From Lactobacillus sp. Sy-1 (GTDB lineage: Bacteria; Bacillota; Bacilli; Lactobacillales; Lactobacillaceae), in contig NZ_JACCIU010000001.1 in NCBI RefSeq assembly GCF_019303535.1, forward strand, positions 434,001 to 498,000: a DNA stretch of 64,000 nt. Direction: 5' to 3'. Each line of letters starts with the position of its first letter. The first letter of the stretch is position 1. The translations under genes were made by a program, and so were the position numbers. Of this stretch, positions 46,701-50,000 are shown piece after piece. A model generated the notes under the pieces. The model had not been told where the DNA came from. It was given only the letters and a program-made list of their open reading frames with translations, and searched no databases.

Positions 46701-46880
46701 AATAGTAAGGGCATCCGGGTTCATGGTAGCAAGACCTTTAGTTCTAATAATGGGAAGCTATATAAGCTCGGTTCCAAGGTTCACGTTAATAAGGTAGTAA
46801 ACTACAAGGGCTTAACTCGTTTCTACATCGGAAACGGTAAGTACGTCACAAGTAACAAGAAATTTGTGAAGTTTATCTAA
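19740..46880 (+). CDS. Giant beta-solenoid/helical-stalk adhesin, 9046 aa (gene 3)
   Basis: An uninterrupted 27.1 kb frame. The start follows GAAGGGGAT (19725-19733). Domains (residues approximate): 1-60 leader (KKILRKVKKQW, hydrophobic core, likely cleavage after VKA); 60-190 Ser/Thr-rich; 193-430 five 45-residue Ala/Ser/Gly repeats; 634-1080 beta-solenoid head; 1088-1230 Ig-like domain; 1275-8770 helical stalk; 8780-9046 Tyr/Gly linker and two DUF5776/SLAP-like repeats, ending KFI. The stalk has 33 turn motifs between 24273 and 45612, including eight spacings of exactly 663 bases. The mass should be near 0.8 MDa from its Ala/Ser/Asn content. That is similar in scale and helical-bundle design to staphylococcal Ebh, though sequence and repeat length differ. 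No cysteine or LPXTG seen. The likely role is a very long surface adhesin or filament. Ligand and glycosylation cannot be read from sequence. Confidence 0.93.
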   Translation: MLYNKFEFNKVNDKKILRKVKKQWVVVSLSMLALLGGSALVGQKAITVKADVNTGSTYGSDSASGNDQNVSDSLSTTSTSNSTTSASDGSTTSNTSTATSGASSSSQSSASSDSKTSSSNDTTSSSSSTSSASSNAKTSSSADSTSSSSASSSSATSSASSDSKDSSSSVTSSDSADSGSSTSNDSSAAVKSAESAGFAAASLANKNGTSVAISDDDNFNKGVLEFDSSVAAASSSADEMSAGFAAASSADSAGTSLASNSNSAFNAGVSEYYSSVAAANGLSVRMTVGATASSTAAQISAAISAGFSAAVSAAKAGTSVATSSDANFNSGVASYANSYNSSVASSVYAAAYSAASNGSSYSASSNSNSATSTAIASAIASASSAYSAYSSAFAGGLSAASTAAFSGTSVTSQSASGFSDGVQAYYAANAGAVAAWNSLHPDDLKSADDTTDTFTTSNAFYVQGYNATINAYNTYNSLNASAGTQSGSAIYGSGGLGQTTSYTSGSVNRSNSAQVVNSPSDSAEATSGNNVKSGTAGNLTGTGINTAAPTQSLAYNYAIDYFLGRQGAYDAETGRWNGADGNGSYTVLNTSTNTNNPYIQAYLGANAAITNEQSHTNLSSVTALTTSQKSSTTNNYQYGYNDVANKVNNQNNYFITYNTPNGTLDSILALSNSGTNTIKFTSDYKYSSASSYAPSNSNLNIVVNGQNHIADLYQMHQNPYNIGSLTIENFAKLYGTNEYGAINLYNSTSGSLTYRNLNFEGSQLFYGPNLPNLYIDGGVSVISEYYYTSPFRTNQITDAPTQQNFQVTNMELLPNAYYYGQTQDGNNIELGGSLKLDQGATMNLVPNTNLANGSPENYYSGNGARGSRGLLLTGNNSNLSIGKGATLNITPGNGASSALYVASGGNVNIDGGSLNVTYNNNPVDTNPISIAGNVMVQDGGTLSVHATNNASNIGGDLVTLSGNLNVQNRGNLLIYADGANTNKAMTLLDNTGTVTINNPGNNVIFSKTGLTYDSTQPGAGNFFHTTPITAYSVIGQIDGTTDSTPQYVVKIDTTSGNGGSVISVMNQAGQKVADNTLTSFDNANNKYLSFHAVPTVYISGQPYLVVNSSSLSKFSVSTNLELANVNSNNGYVYVRVTTNGIDETPSSGDNPASAATTTSGMLVDPDQAVLSSGVSESDYRNAYTVAIPVANFTSNSNGTYTYTYTRSLNATSAQPTDVKIDAQYGVTNNQAEIANSGGSTVATNSTLNPATTSIVNNSSTASGTITQNAQVANSTGSYNSSANSASVAASSYATGAQSVAGNMTSYSSVASSASTVVASFNSSAQSLASDSSTTAKNASYSTTVSSAFAAISAANSDAIKQSSLASSASVAASKAIASAFAASSATSSYASLASSAANNFTLVSGASAQTSVNNAASTYASQAVSAAAVAYNQSSAVTSINASGSLAASQAVSDEMSAAIAAFVLSSAYTSLQVSGADSLASQASTEDSTINGNKAAVDSDFTSVNSIASLYPSNSDIINDQSVAASASATLSTAASAGSSANVDAQSAKSNADAAQSSASSAYVVASSATSAALIATSIAQQFLLNGNSSAAQSELSSIATLSSTASVANDNLNTYTSAASSANSWASSAESVVALNLKNASAAATAANSAAANASSVASSIAASTGDSASSIASSAANAASTAANGGSSNASNAASRANSASVDASSASANNSSANSESAAASSANSNAQSVAAANSGNSAVSSAASVASSATGVVSSAASVASNANSTAQDAKSKADSDNAKASSANAAASAAKSAADSASAAASSATAAGDHSTASAEASTAASEASNASNAANDASNANNDASSQASIASSASVVASSANSVASSANNTVQSANNTINSIAGSATTDAQSASAAAAKAAADASGAATQSSSANSASDAAKSASSAASADSAAAGSSIASSIAPAQNAANSMNSAYPSNAAVKSASAVISSAASTASSAANDATSASSDANSASAAASSHAAAQSSAAADASSQAAIASKAAADASSAANAGNANAASAANSTAQSAAAQASADSSNATSEASAASSEAEKAKSAANRAASDSAVISSAAQSASSAASAASANVNGGSAANNTASDAVKSADSASIAASSAATGSANGSADASNAASHANSVASDVASVTNSSTATSNDTSSANSYANDAQSIANANSGNPAISSAASVANSAASDAASASKDADSASSVASAAKSQADSDNSKASTANNTASSAASVARSASTAASQAVANGDSAGASTAASQAASAAIVASNAATDASSANADASSAASNANSASAKANTASSVASSANAAAQSADAAAASIANNGNSAANAADSAAKAASIAASAANQAASNATSGATSANTAANNYSSETSATSSTAAQSATSVASAQNSISAMTSQYPSNATVSSAAVTISSAAVVVSAATKDATDASSVANSASAAASSYASTASSAASDANAQSIAASNAASIAHSAASAGNTALASSAASAAETAQKSAEADSSTAEAASTAADSQVASGKAASQKASSASSAIASAAQAASEAASTAAANTQAGSGANAEASTAVSNADKASSEASSAATGSANGSADASNAASHANSVASDVASVTSSSTATSEAASSAQSYANTASSIASANPSNTVVSSANSVAQSAATVASSASNDANNASSTASVAKSQADSDNAKAASANVVASNAASAARSASAAASVAAANGNSSAAQSAADVASQQASSAQSAANDASNANSDAASAAASANAASAKAATASSVAASANAAAQKAAQDAANAANGDKATNAADSAASAAKSDASAAANDASNASSGATSASSAADGYSKAASAASSTAAQSISSITDASSAVNSMQSAYPSNTAVSSASAVIASASSTAASASKDANDASSAANSASSAASSYAATANSAATDASTQASIASSAAAVAHSKASAGDASGASAAATSAENAQTSADADNSAASAASASAASEAAAGSIAASKAASASTAIANAAQAASAAASSAAANTNTGSAANSTASTAVDNADKASIEASSAATGSANGSADASNAASHANSVASASASVANSTAATSNNASSAISYASTTASIASANPSNTVVSSANSVASAASAAASSASVDASNANASASSANTRASSDNAKASSANSVARSAASAARSASIAASSAAANGNSAAASIAASTASNQASIAQSAADDASSANSDASSAASDANTASAKADTASSVASSANAAAKAAADAAAANVASGNAANSSAANASTAASTTASSVPSVASSATSSAASASSVASVVSSVNSAISQATTSASNAQDSVASMASNNPGNSAVNSATSVVSSAYSAASAASADASHQNSIAQSASTTASIASSTASSANSAAADAASQAAAQSVAASSAAKAGDTSAASTAASTAASYASQASADSNAANSASASAEAASKAADAANSAIAGDSTAASKAANDASSAAAAASNALDSGNQSAAASAAAKAGQDSTAAGQAYSSAQLNSNAASKASADASSANSLTSNAAGSINAASSAVNSLNSNNSANPVVSSASSAIASASAVASSASSDAVIANSAASAAKTSADAAVASAKAASTAASTAASTASSYASRAASAKGNTASSLASQAESAAANADTALTSANNASNAANSAAQSATSAAQRAASDQSVASSAAQVASNAASDASNAISAGISSANSVVSSAGSVIPSASTATSNAAGVTSDASSATNNDSVVASSANSNAKSAADSAAIDSQDAASIASANPSDASLASDASVVSSAASAAKSNANTASSASQVASSASSTASNANSVAASANVIASSANSDFASASAAESSAAQANNSSAAASAASAAASAAARVQSAASVASAASAAAASAKDAGSKAAAAASSAASAAASNAAVASSADSDANAKSSATSSANSSDATSGNNAAQTASATTSLAPNTTSVIVSATSTAASNADSYAKVASDANSGTGSSTSVVSNDATQLNSLASQYPQNKVVASANSVVSSATTVVNSANTVASSANVVASNAKSVADSASNDAVQQNSVAVSAASAAKAASIAASSAYAAGSYSDGDKYARSATQAASDASSAVTAAQADSTAASAAGSTASNAASIATSASIVASNTANAANGALNSATSAVNAANSYASSAASAASAASTAASKAATDSNGTNDANSAASNDASNASISSSVASSANTIASNANSDAASANSIANSALSGHSSDASIASDASIASSASVVASSANSVASNATNSASAASAAVTSAVASANAATATANSAKAAASTAASQAASAAAAGDTSTASSAASVASSQAIIASNAADSANAARSAADSESNAASTAASIASSAASVASSAGSIGSSAAADAQSRSAKIDSSNASLNSNRASNAASAASAHANNASSYASAASIANSGTQNASSQVSSSTSATNSASAVVSSIASNYPSNSVISNANSAATQASSAAASASADASTAASQASAANASASAAAASAAAAVQSANSADAAANSAASASPYNSSAADSAASAAANANSAASNAENNASAAASAAQSASNRAATDSSIASSAAQAASAAQSTAQAASAAINTANSIASDSAKASTASNAISSNSANTSQAASSMSSVANSVANSSTGASNSADAASSAASAAASMASEHPDNSAMQSAATTASTAASSAEVASSAASSANSAAQSAQSRVNSDSAKVASANSVASSAASAIASASAAAQNAASNGDPSTAATQSKVASEAASAATSAAADASAANKDASSAANDMSSASAAAQSASTNASTANSAAQSANNYIHTINGSGYDDVTSAESAARAASIAASSAGVTAGSSANGAGSFASNASLASSNAEAASNAANNSMGSVTNASSTVASLQSANPSNTVVSSAASVVSAASTAANSASTNATNASSAADSASTAASSFAIAASSAASAASVQSSVASSAAIAAQSDANAGNVASASADASNAIAAQKAAEGLNSAASAARDSASSAALVASSQAGIASSAEVVVSSAASAAASAAQTASANVSQVVNDSSVASSANAVASGAATPVPSETINTSSAATAVSAAANSVAASSQAVNSNSIATSSAASVVNSMISANPSNSSLSAAASAIASATSAATSASKDASAQNSAAQSASVVASAASSNAIAASTAASNAASNAALESSAASSASVAGDSAAASSAASAAKSYASDAIAASNSAAAANQAANNANRSAQSASAAASADSANASAAASAAASAQNSAGNTIDSGEASDAGSDANRAKGDSSAAGSINASVSNAANDASLKSSQANVSSSQASVATSGVNAAASVVNSIFSNDSSNAVIASASSVVSSASSAANSASADATSASADASKAKSDADVASSNAVSASTAASTAASEANSYASAASNAHGDSAKSLASQAASAASNADTALSSAQAASTAASDADSRATSASVRAAADSKAAADASSAASAATASAIAASQAVASAGNAQTIAAGADNFVSAASTASTNGSAAASSAVSNASNAATSSAATGSDVANLSANGSVVNSIASANPTDSSVASDAALVASYSANASNASAAGSTAAANAASDSSNANSFSQLASSQYAAAVTASSAAQSYAKAANSYAANGDSANASTAASQAISAVSAASQAASNGSSYTNQAVIAAQQATTESQNAASAKAATNSAANAVSNVKISLAASVATVNTAASSEAASVQPLASSASSTASSAASGTVANSSATNSSSSLASSDNDAASSAATSAQNAANAASNAASNNPTDPTIASDASVASSAAKVASSAAGTALSASSDAFTASSTANSANSVASSANNATSNDSAAALSYAKAADAASAAGNMSAAKSNADAASSAAAAAAAQAVIATNASAAAAQAAKDASNAAVAASAANSVAQSANAVASAAGSDANKGSNANSAAASANTSAASSANSVAPSYASGASVSASKAAANDSWASTYASQASVANSQTVVSSSAVNAASQYASSAVSANPSNAVVSSAASVINSANVVTSSASSDASIANAQASIAKSNADAATNTASYQNSLAQKAASDASVANSNAISAYTAKDYSAGNSYASAAVQAANSASAASATAASAAVTVQSQTNSASSAAARAQADSSAASNAAASASAASAAISQAVKTQNSQISVASSIASSASVAESIASDANTSAGKNNAATSNNASVASSIATQNAKVASLASSQANDAQSASAVASSVASQESLVDSSTASALASDSTVASSAASVASAAAQSAVSTANQASSAASTADAASSAASTARSNATAANSAASNYASQAASAASAGDSAAADSYNGQAKSAANSADVQNSAAQSADDVVASASSTASIAASNAAIASSAASQASAIASSAASDAQSRAASYDADQSNKRASNADSATDSYATAVAGNSSAVSGDSAATSAAVSNTTKDSVSASAAASATAAQVSAHPKNSVIASANSTANSASVVASQAAVDASAANGIVSSASSVVNSASAAISSAQTAASAAKSAASSAAADASNPSLSPESRNAARTSAAADADSAAAQEQIASNAAAAASNATNDASAATSRANNDQSIASTAASQAASANAAASAAANAGTQDDSSAAAASSEAASANTAASNAASGANTDAAKAASYASQANASTSAAANSDSTASTAATSANSYASAHPSNTVVSSAASVVNSAAAVASSAHADANSANSDAQSAKSAASDAAQSAAVESANAANASSLASSYASAAKSYASDGDESAAANANASAAAQAANASTAASNAVVQSQTASTAVVSASSASVRAASDAKVASDAATTATSANAVASSAANAGDQGSASASASSSTAASANTAASNAASGANSDAAKAASYASQASASTSAAADSDSTAANDASSANSYASAHPSNTVVSSAVSVVNSAASVASSAHVDANSANADAQSAKSAASVAAGLANNASAAAASANAAASAAASAAKSYASAGDSVSAASANVVAAQQAANASTAASTAVVQSQAASNAVVSASSASVRAASDAKVASDAATIATSANAVASSAANAGDQGSASASASSSAAASANTAASNAASGANSDAAKAASYASQANASTSAAADSDSTAANDASSANSYASAHPSNSVVSSATSVVNSAASVASSAHTDANSANADAQSAKAAASVAAGLANNASAAAASANDAASAAASAAKSYASAGNSASAASANVVASQQAANASTAASTAVVQSQAASTAVVSAASASVRAASDAKVASDAATTATSANAVASSAANAGDQGSASASASSSTAASANTAASNAASGANSDAAKAASYASQASVSTSAAADSDSTAANDASSANSYASAHPSNTVVSSAAAIVNSAASVASSAHVDANSANVDAQSAKAAASVAAGLANNASAAAASANTAAASAASAAKSYASAGDSASAASANVVASQQAANASTAASTAVVQSQAASTAVVSAASASVRAASDAKVAASAASVATSANAVASSAANAGDQGSASASASSSAAASANTAASNAASGTNSDAAKAASYASEASSSTSIAANADSAAANDVISADSYAAAHPSNVVVSSAAAVVSSAASVASSAHTDANSANADAQSAKSLASSAAADANSASQTASTAAQAASSAAASANSYAAAGNVKSASIANSVAASQAANASAAASQAVVDSQTASTAVASASSASVRAASDAKVATDAATLASSANAVASSAANAGDQGSASASASSSEAASANAAASTAASGANAAAAKAASYASQASASNSQAASNDSVVTSTTAQINSVAAVHSANTVIGSLASVANSASVVASSATTDASEANTAAQSAKSAASDAAASANTASANASTAASAAASAAVVAKSAASAGDSVAAASANVVASQQAAAASAAASTAVVQSQAASTAVQSAASASARAASDAAVVSNALQTVTSATSAANSAAAAGSQDASNADSTATKANSDNALASSAASGANADAVLASQYASQASASNSQAVSGDSTVNSTTNQISSIASANSANQVVASAAGVAKSAALVASFATSDAAVANVVAQSAKAAASAAAASANAASVAASSNAVIVASYASAAKSYASAGSESAANSANSAANSVANLVSSAVVQAVSASNVASIAVQSAASASARAASDAAVVSSAIQTVTSADSAASSAVIAGSKGASSADASSSAAVTNNSKAASDASGANNDASLASSYASQASASTSQAASTTAKVNSYAAQTSSTAAAHSANRVITSAASVASSAASVANSATSDANIANSQAQSAKSTASSAANSASNAAVVASSIASLAASYASAAKSDASAGNESAASATNASAAAQVSLASSAAQAASNASAVASTAVQSASSASARAASDNAIANNQLAIASLANSVANAAADKQSADAQSASAAASNAAAQNTSASAKAASAASANSTATVIASSVSANNSQAQVASSAAQSAATSALVIASGAQQNSSAQSYASQAISDAVVASSAASQVTSANATAQSAKSVASSANAQASTANSQASSEAKVASSLASQAASAASAGDYAGVTSLNSQINSANSAVSAYNSAASAANTIASSAAAAASVAQSVATSASVVVTSANSAAQSALSGAKYITNLPNLASQYASSVNTAVSYVAQSISLTSANVNMANSYSVAASYSTSETSLPTSSAEQVASQAVSLAAKTSNNSSLASYASAAQSAAVMITSASADAIIANSQASVATAVANSAATVASAAAAAFNSAAVTANSAANAASLAYSRGEESLGNSYASVASTASSSAAVAASQLQSANSVVSSATSVASSAASRAASDYQTIIAAAKIIFSGQSSASSSASSAADSNYYDEGLAAAKAGSGKASEYANQPTYQGAYDGYRDAYKGKSAKKDFTGYAAAYETDYNKAYEVGHAAYLKQVAAGKAAANSATFYAKESLVGKSAGYKAGYVKEFNAKLKKHPLYIYNVKGLYVHTNPTFSKGETVKGFAKKARNKISEFKVTKISLSKSGLVRYYVKSHGSDTNIKGYLTANRKYIVNAYYRKGEMTSAKSNTVKVINSKGIRVHGSKTFSSNNGKLYKLGSKVHVNKVVNYKGLTRFYIGNGKYVTSNKKFVKFI
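20318..21035 (+). repeat. Five 45-residue N-terminal repeats in gene 3
   Basis: The pattern is AGFAAASxAxxxGTSxAxxSxxxFNxGVxxYxSS with a conserved Gly-Thr-Ser and an F-N-x-G-V step. The copies begin near 20318, 20461, 20650, 20776 and 20914; the fourth is the most diverged. Gene 4 has the same five in the same order and gene 2 has only the last two. The F/Y-x-x-G-x-x-x-[YF] spacing recalls the Tyr/Gly linker near the C-terminus. Confidence 0.75.
21640..23440 (+). other. Adhesive head of gene 3: beta-solenoid plus Ig-like domain
   Basis: It aligns block for block with gene 2: NNYQYGYNDVANKVNNQN, NGQNHIAD, SLTIENFAKLYGTN, FEGSQLFYG, IDGGVSVISE, ITAYSVIGQ, then VPTVYI and GYVYVRV in the Ig-like part (from about 23008). 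The rung-like alternation of Val/Ile with Asn/Gly supports a right-handed beta-solenoid. I did not see the clustered acidic calcium site or Arg expected of a working pectate lyase, so I take it as binding, not catalytic. Confidence 0.7.
24951..29735 (+). repeat. Alternating two-unit (about 1366-base) repeat in gene 3
   Basis: SAYPSN- or SQYPSN-type turns (25617, 26985, 28350) alternate with ANSGN- or ANPSN-type turns (24951, 26310, 27678, 29043). Like turns are 1359-1368 bases apart. Both classes keep their own flanks: the N type is followed by AKSQADSD-like helix text, and the Y type is followed downstream by text like ATGSANGSADASNAASH. A dimer of units was therefore duplicated as a block. 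Confidence 0.78.
39480..42830 (+). repeat. Tandem block of highly similar 663-base HPSN units in gene 3
   Basis: HPSN turns lie at 39657, 40320, 40983, 41646 and 42309, each 663 bases apart. Surrounding text such as AYASAHPSNxVVSSA and AANAGDQGSASASASSS is kept in nearly every copy. Many base differences between copies are synonymous (for example GCTTCC against GCATCA), so the copies are older or better purged than the block in gene 2. Confidence 0.88.
46077..46877 (+). other. C-terminal wall-binding module of gene 3
   Basis: The Tyr/Gly linker (NYYDEGLAAAK, GAYDGYRDAYKGK, SAGYKAGYVKEF) is followed by two Lys-rich beta repeats beginning GLYVHTNPTF and GIRVHGSKTF and ending YLTANRKY and YVTSNKKF. 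Lys is coded mainly by AAG here, a bias less marked in the N-terminal leader. No sorting signal or transmembrane tail follows. Confidence 0.65.
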
Positions 46881-46896
46881 CTACCCCTAAATAATA

Positions 46897-46949
46897 AAAA
46901 ATAGGTTGTTGAAATCGATTTTAAATCGGCTTTCAACAGCCTATTTTTT
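46897..46949 (+). terminator. Rho-independent terminator after gene 3
   Basis: AAAATAGGTTGTTGAAA (46897-46913) pairs with TTTCAACAGCCTATTTT (46931-46947) with one T-G wobble. The stem extends inward through TCGAT/ATCGG, and seven Ts follow. It is the longest of the three terminators and starts 16 bases after the stop. Confidence 0.93.
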
Positions 46950-46981
46950 TAAATGAATTTAATGAAACTAAAGGCTAATAT

Positions 46982-47010
46982 ATGAATTATTATTAAATAA
47001 GTGATAAAAT
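46982..47010 (+). promoter_or_regulatory. Promoter of gene 4
   Basis: ATGAAT (46982-46987), a 17-base spacer, then TAAAAT (47005-47010) preceded by TGA. The AAATAAGTGATA core matches the other two promoters, but the 16-base block shared by genes 2 and 3 has drifted here. The -10 is closest to consensus of the three. The leader is about 69 bases. Confidence 0.68.
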
Positions 47011-47085
47011 ATAGTGGTGTAGATTATGTACTAGATTATTTGTTCAATGTCTATAATTCCTGTCAATATTTAAGGGGGATACTTT

Positions 47086-50000
47086 ATGCTTTATAATAAA
47101 TTTAAATTTAATAAAGTGAATGATAAAAAAGTTCTCCGCAAGGTAAAGAAGCAATGGGTAGTCGTTTCGCTATCCATGTTGGCTTTACTTGGTGGAGGAA
47201 CAGTCTTAGGACAATCCACTTCTGCTAAAGCAGATGCGAATAGTTCTGATTCAAATGTGAGTCAAAAGGCTGCCGCTAACGGTACATATGGTACCAGCGA
47301 TGATGGTGATACTAGTTATAGTACCACTAGTGCTAGTGATAGCACCGCTTCATCTAGTTCAACTGGTTCCAGTTCAGTAAGTACTGTTAACTCATCAGCT
47401 GATAGTAGCTCTGCTGATAGTAGCAGTACCGTTAGTTCAAGCGCTAGCGGTAGTAGCTCTGCCGATAGTAGTACTACTAGTTCAAGTGCTAGCGGTAGTA
47501 GCTCTGCTGATAGTAGTACTACTAGTTCAAGTACTAGTGGTAGCAGCTCTGCTGATAGTAAGACGAGCAGCGATGCTAGTTCTGCTGACAGTAGCAGTGC
47601 AAGCTCTTCTGATAGTAAGAGTGGTTCTTCCAGTAGCGATGATTCCAGTGCTTCAGCAAAATCAGCTGAAAGCGCTGGTTTTGCTGCGGCTTCATTAGCA
47701 AAGGCTAACGGCACTAGTGTAGCTATTAGTGATGATGATAACTTCAATAAGGGTGTTTTGGAATTCGATTCATCCGAAGCTGCTACTTCAGCATCATCTG
47801 ATGACACCAGCGCTGGTTTTGCTGCGGCTTCATCTGCTGATGCAGCAGGGACCTCATTAGCTAGCAATTCTAACTCGGCATTTAATGCTGGGGTTTCAGA
47901 ATACTACTCTTCAGTTGCCGCTGCGAATGGATTAAGTACTCGTTTAGGAACGAATGATACTGCTTCATCCACTGCCGCGCAAATTAGTGCTGCCGTTAGT
48001 GCTGGTTTCTCAGCAGCTGCATCTGCAGCTAAAGCTGGCAAGACAGTTGCTAGTAGCTCTGATACTAACTTCAATAGTGGGGTAGCTAGTTATACCGCAT
48101 CCGTAAATTATAGCTCGGCTTATTCAGCTGCATACACGGCTTCTTCAAATGGATCATCGTATTCATACGCTGGTAGCGACTCTAACATCGCAAGTGCGGT
48201 CGCTTCTGCAAATAGTGCGTATGGTTCATACAGCTCTGCATTTAGCAACGGGTTCTCTGCTGCTACTTCAGCTGCACTCAATGGTGCTTCTGCAACTAGT
48301 GGTTCTGATAGTGGTTTTAATAGTGGGATTATGGCCTACTACGCTACCAATGCCGGAGCAGTGGCTGCATGGAACTCACTCCATCCAGATGATTTGAAGT
48401 CCGCAACTGATACGACCGATTCATTTACCGCAAGTAATGCGTTCTACGTGCAAGGTTACAATGCTACAATTAATGCATTTACGACCTACAGTAGTGCTAA
48501 CTCTGGCGTTGGGACCTTATCCGGTGCGGCTGCTTATGGCTCAAACACGAATGCCATTAATCAAACGAGTGGTTCTGTTGATCTTTCGAAGAGTGCCACC
48601 GTTGTGAACTCACCTAGTGACTCCGCTCAGGCATCGAATGGGGTTAATGCGCAGTCTTCAGCTACTGGTAATTTAGCTGGAACTGGAATTAACACTGCTG
48701 CTCCAGACCAAAGCTTAGCTTATAACTACGCAATTGACTTCTTGCTTAGTCGGCAGGGGGCTTATGATGCTGAAACTGGGCGTTGGAATGGACTAAATGG
48801 TTCATCCGTATTAACGAGTGCCACTCAGTCAGCTAATAGTAATAATCCTTATATCCAAGCCTACCAAGGGGCAACTGCCGCCATCAGTAGTAACCAAAAG
48901 GGAAATATTTTCCAAGTTAGTGCCCTCACTAACTCACCAAGCAATAATTACTCATATGGTTACAATGACGTAGCAAATAAGGTTAATAACCAAAATATTG
49001 TCTTTGTTGATAGTACGAATGCTTATTCTAATTACAGTAACTTTGTTAGTTCTAATAATGGCTCAAGTGGAACCCATGAACTACGGTTTACTGCTGATAT
49101 TAACTTAGGTAATAATGGAGAACTTGACTATGCTAGTAATAATGGAGTTAATTTAATTTTTAACGGGCAAAACCATGTGGTTGACTTTGGGACTACTACT
49201 AGAGCTCTATCTAATCCAGGTTCTGTGACCCTAGAAAACATGCGTAAAGTTTATGCATATGACTACTATGGTCCGATTAACTTGAAAACTGGTAGTACTG
49301 GAACCATGATTATGAGGAACATTAACTTTGAAGGTTCTCAACTATTTAATTCAAATACTGGTTCTGTAAAGTTAGTTATTGATGGTAGTGTGAATGCACT
49401 TAGTGAAGCTTCTTATAAGAGTCCTTATAAGACACAAGTCACTTTAGGTGGGACCAATCAACAAAATATCCAGACTAATAGTATGGAATTATTACCGAAT
49501 GCCAGTTACTACGGGACTACTAATAATGGGAACGTAATTGAACTGAGTGGTAACTTAACCATGGATAATGGTTCATACATGTACCTAGTTCCACAAGGAT
49601 CTAGTGGTGAAGACGTTGGGTTAAACGGTGCCAGTCCTGTTAATGAAGGGTTAATGCTCCTTAACTCCAGTAGTACGCTTAATATTAATCAGGGGGCTAA
49701 TTTAACAATTAGACCAGGATTAGCTAATAGTACTAACCTATCTTCCGCTATTTTCACCTATGGTGGATCAACTGTTAACATTAATGGTGGAACCCTGGAT
49801 CTTGAATATAATGGGAATCCGGCTGATAAGAATCCCGCGAACTTAAACGGGAACGTTAACGTTCAAAATGGTGGTTACTTAATCGCCCACGCTAACTCCA
49901 ATGCCACCAACTTTAACAGTGGGAACTTACTTACTGTTTCCGGGAACTTAAACGTTCAAAACCGTGGGAACTTGGAAATTTATACCGATGGGACTACTAC

